A stretch of 64,000 nt of DNA, from positions 806,001-870,000 of the forward strand of contig NZ_CP060414.2 of assembly GCF_014297595.2 (NCBI RefSeq), read 5' to 3'. Below, in pieces: positions 63,979 through 64,000 of the stretch (positions within the stretch are counted from its first letter, which is position 1; every line of letters starts with the position of its first letter). The notes below the pieces were generated by a model. The model made no database searches. It was not told where the DNA came from and worked only from the letters and a program-made list of their open reading frames with translations. Source of the stretch: Neisseria musculi (lineage in GTDB: Bacteria; Pseudomonadota; Gammaproteobacteria; Burkholderiales; Neisseriaceae). The position numbers and the translations under genes were made by a program.

Positions 63979-64000
63979 AGGGGTTTTCCTTTTTTTTCTG

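Overview
The window comes from a member of the Neisseriaceae. The 10-12-mer DNA uptake sequence GCCGTCTGAA, mostly in the AG dialect (AGGCCGTCTGAA), recurs throughout, often as inverted pairs that form terminators. The right end (about 50.2-64 kb) carries ordinary chromosomal genes of that family: dut, purA, hisZ, ihfB, rpsA, cmk, uraA, mutY, rluB, scpB. I cannot assign a species from sequence alone.

Positions 1 to about 41.9 kb are a mobile region that looks like a conjugative element (ICE) in decay. From the left it holds a type III restriction-modification system (mod 3' end and res). Next comes a long minus-strand array of small ICE accessory genes (3.4-17.5 kb): DUF1281, a SAM methylase, a HicA-like protein, an SNF2-type helicase, DUF3275 and a DUF3577 ICE replication protein. 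Then follows a defence and toxin-antitoxin block (17.8-26.4 kb): a CoiA-like ORF cut by an IS, VapD, a four-gene ABC-three-component operon, VapBC, a serine recombinase and PrlF-YhaV. A type IV secretion block follows (26.4-37.9 kb): M15 peptidase, lipoprotein, topB, traA, traV, traB, traK, traE, traL, an OmpA-like lipoprotein, a DsbA/C-like protein and a broken GspE/TraJ-like ATPase. It ends with a structured, gene-free stretch (38.0-38.6 kb), a MobH-type relaxase and a truncated traD. Many other mating-pair genes (traC, traG, traH, traN, traU, traW) are not visible here, and several visible genes are broken.

At 41.88 kb the traD fragment runs directly into phage-type DNA: a papain-like peptidase, a Mu Com-like regulator, and dcm- and dam-type methylases. 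This is followed by a duplicated scrap of the ICE accessory array (44.2-45.35 kb), IS21, IS3 and IS1595 remnants, a tRNA-Thr(TGT), and then the chromosome. Three near-identical 720-bp IS1595-family (IS1016-like) elements lie at 5.2, 18.1 and 47.9 kb.

The most striking observation concerns non-coding structure. Nearly every transcription unit of the accessory array (4-17.5 kb) begins with a short leader built from three complementary segments. A hairpin loop (segment A) and the Shine-Dalgarno region (segment C) can both pair with the same strand (segment B). Sequences differ between leaders but the pairings are kept. At five boundaries the leader is preceded by a second, 140-160 nt structured element with its own compensatory changes and a U-tract. 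I read these as two families of cis-regulatory or small RNAs. I did not recognise either as a named Rfam family, though the radC motif and others would have to be excluded by search.
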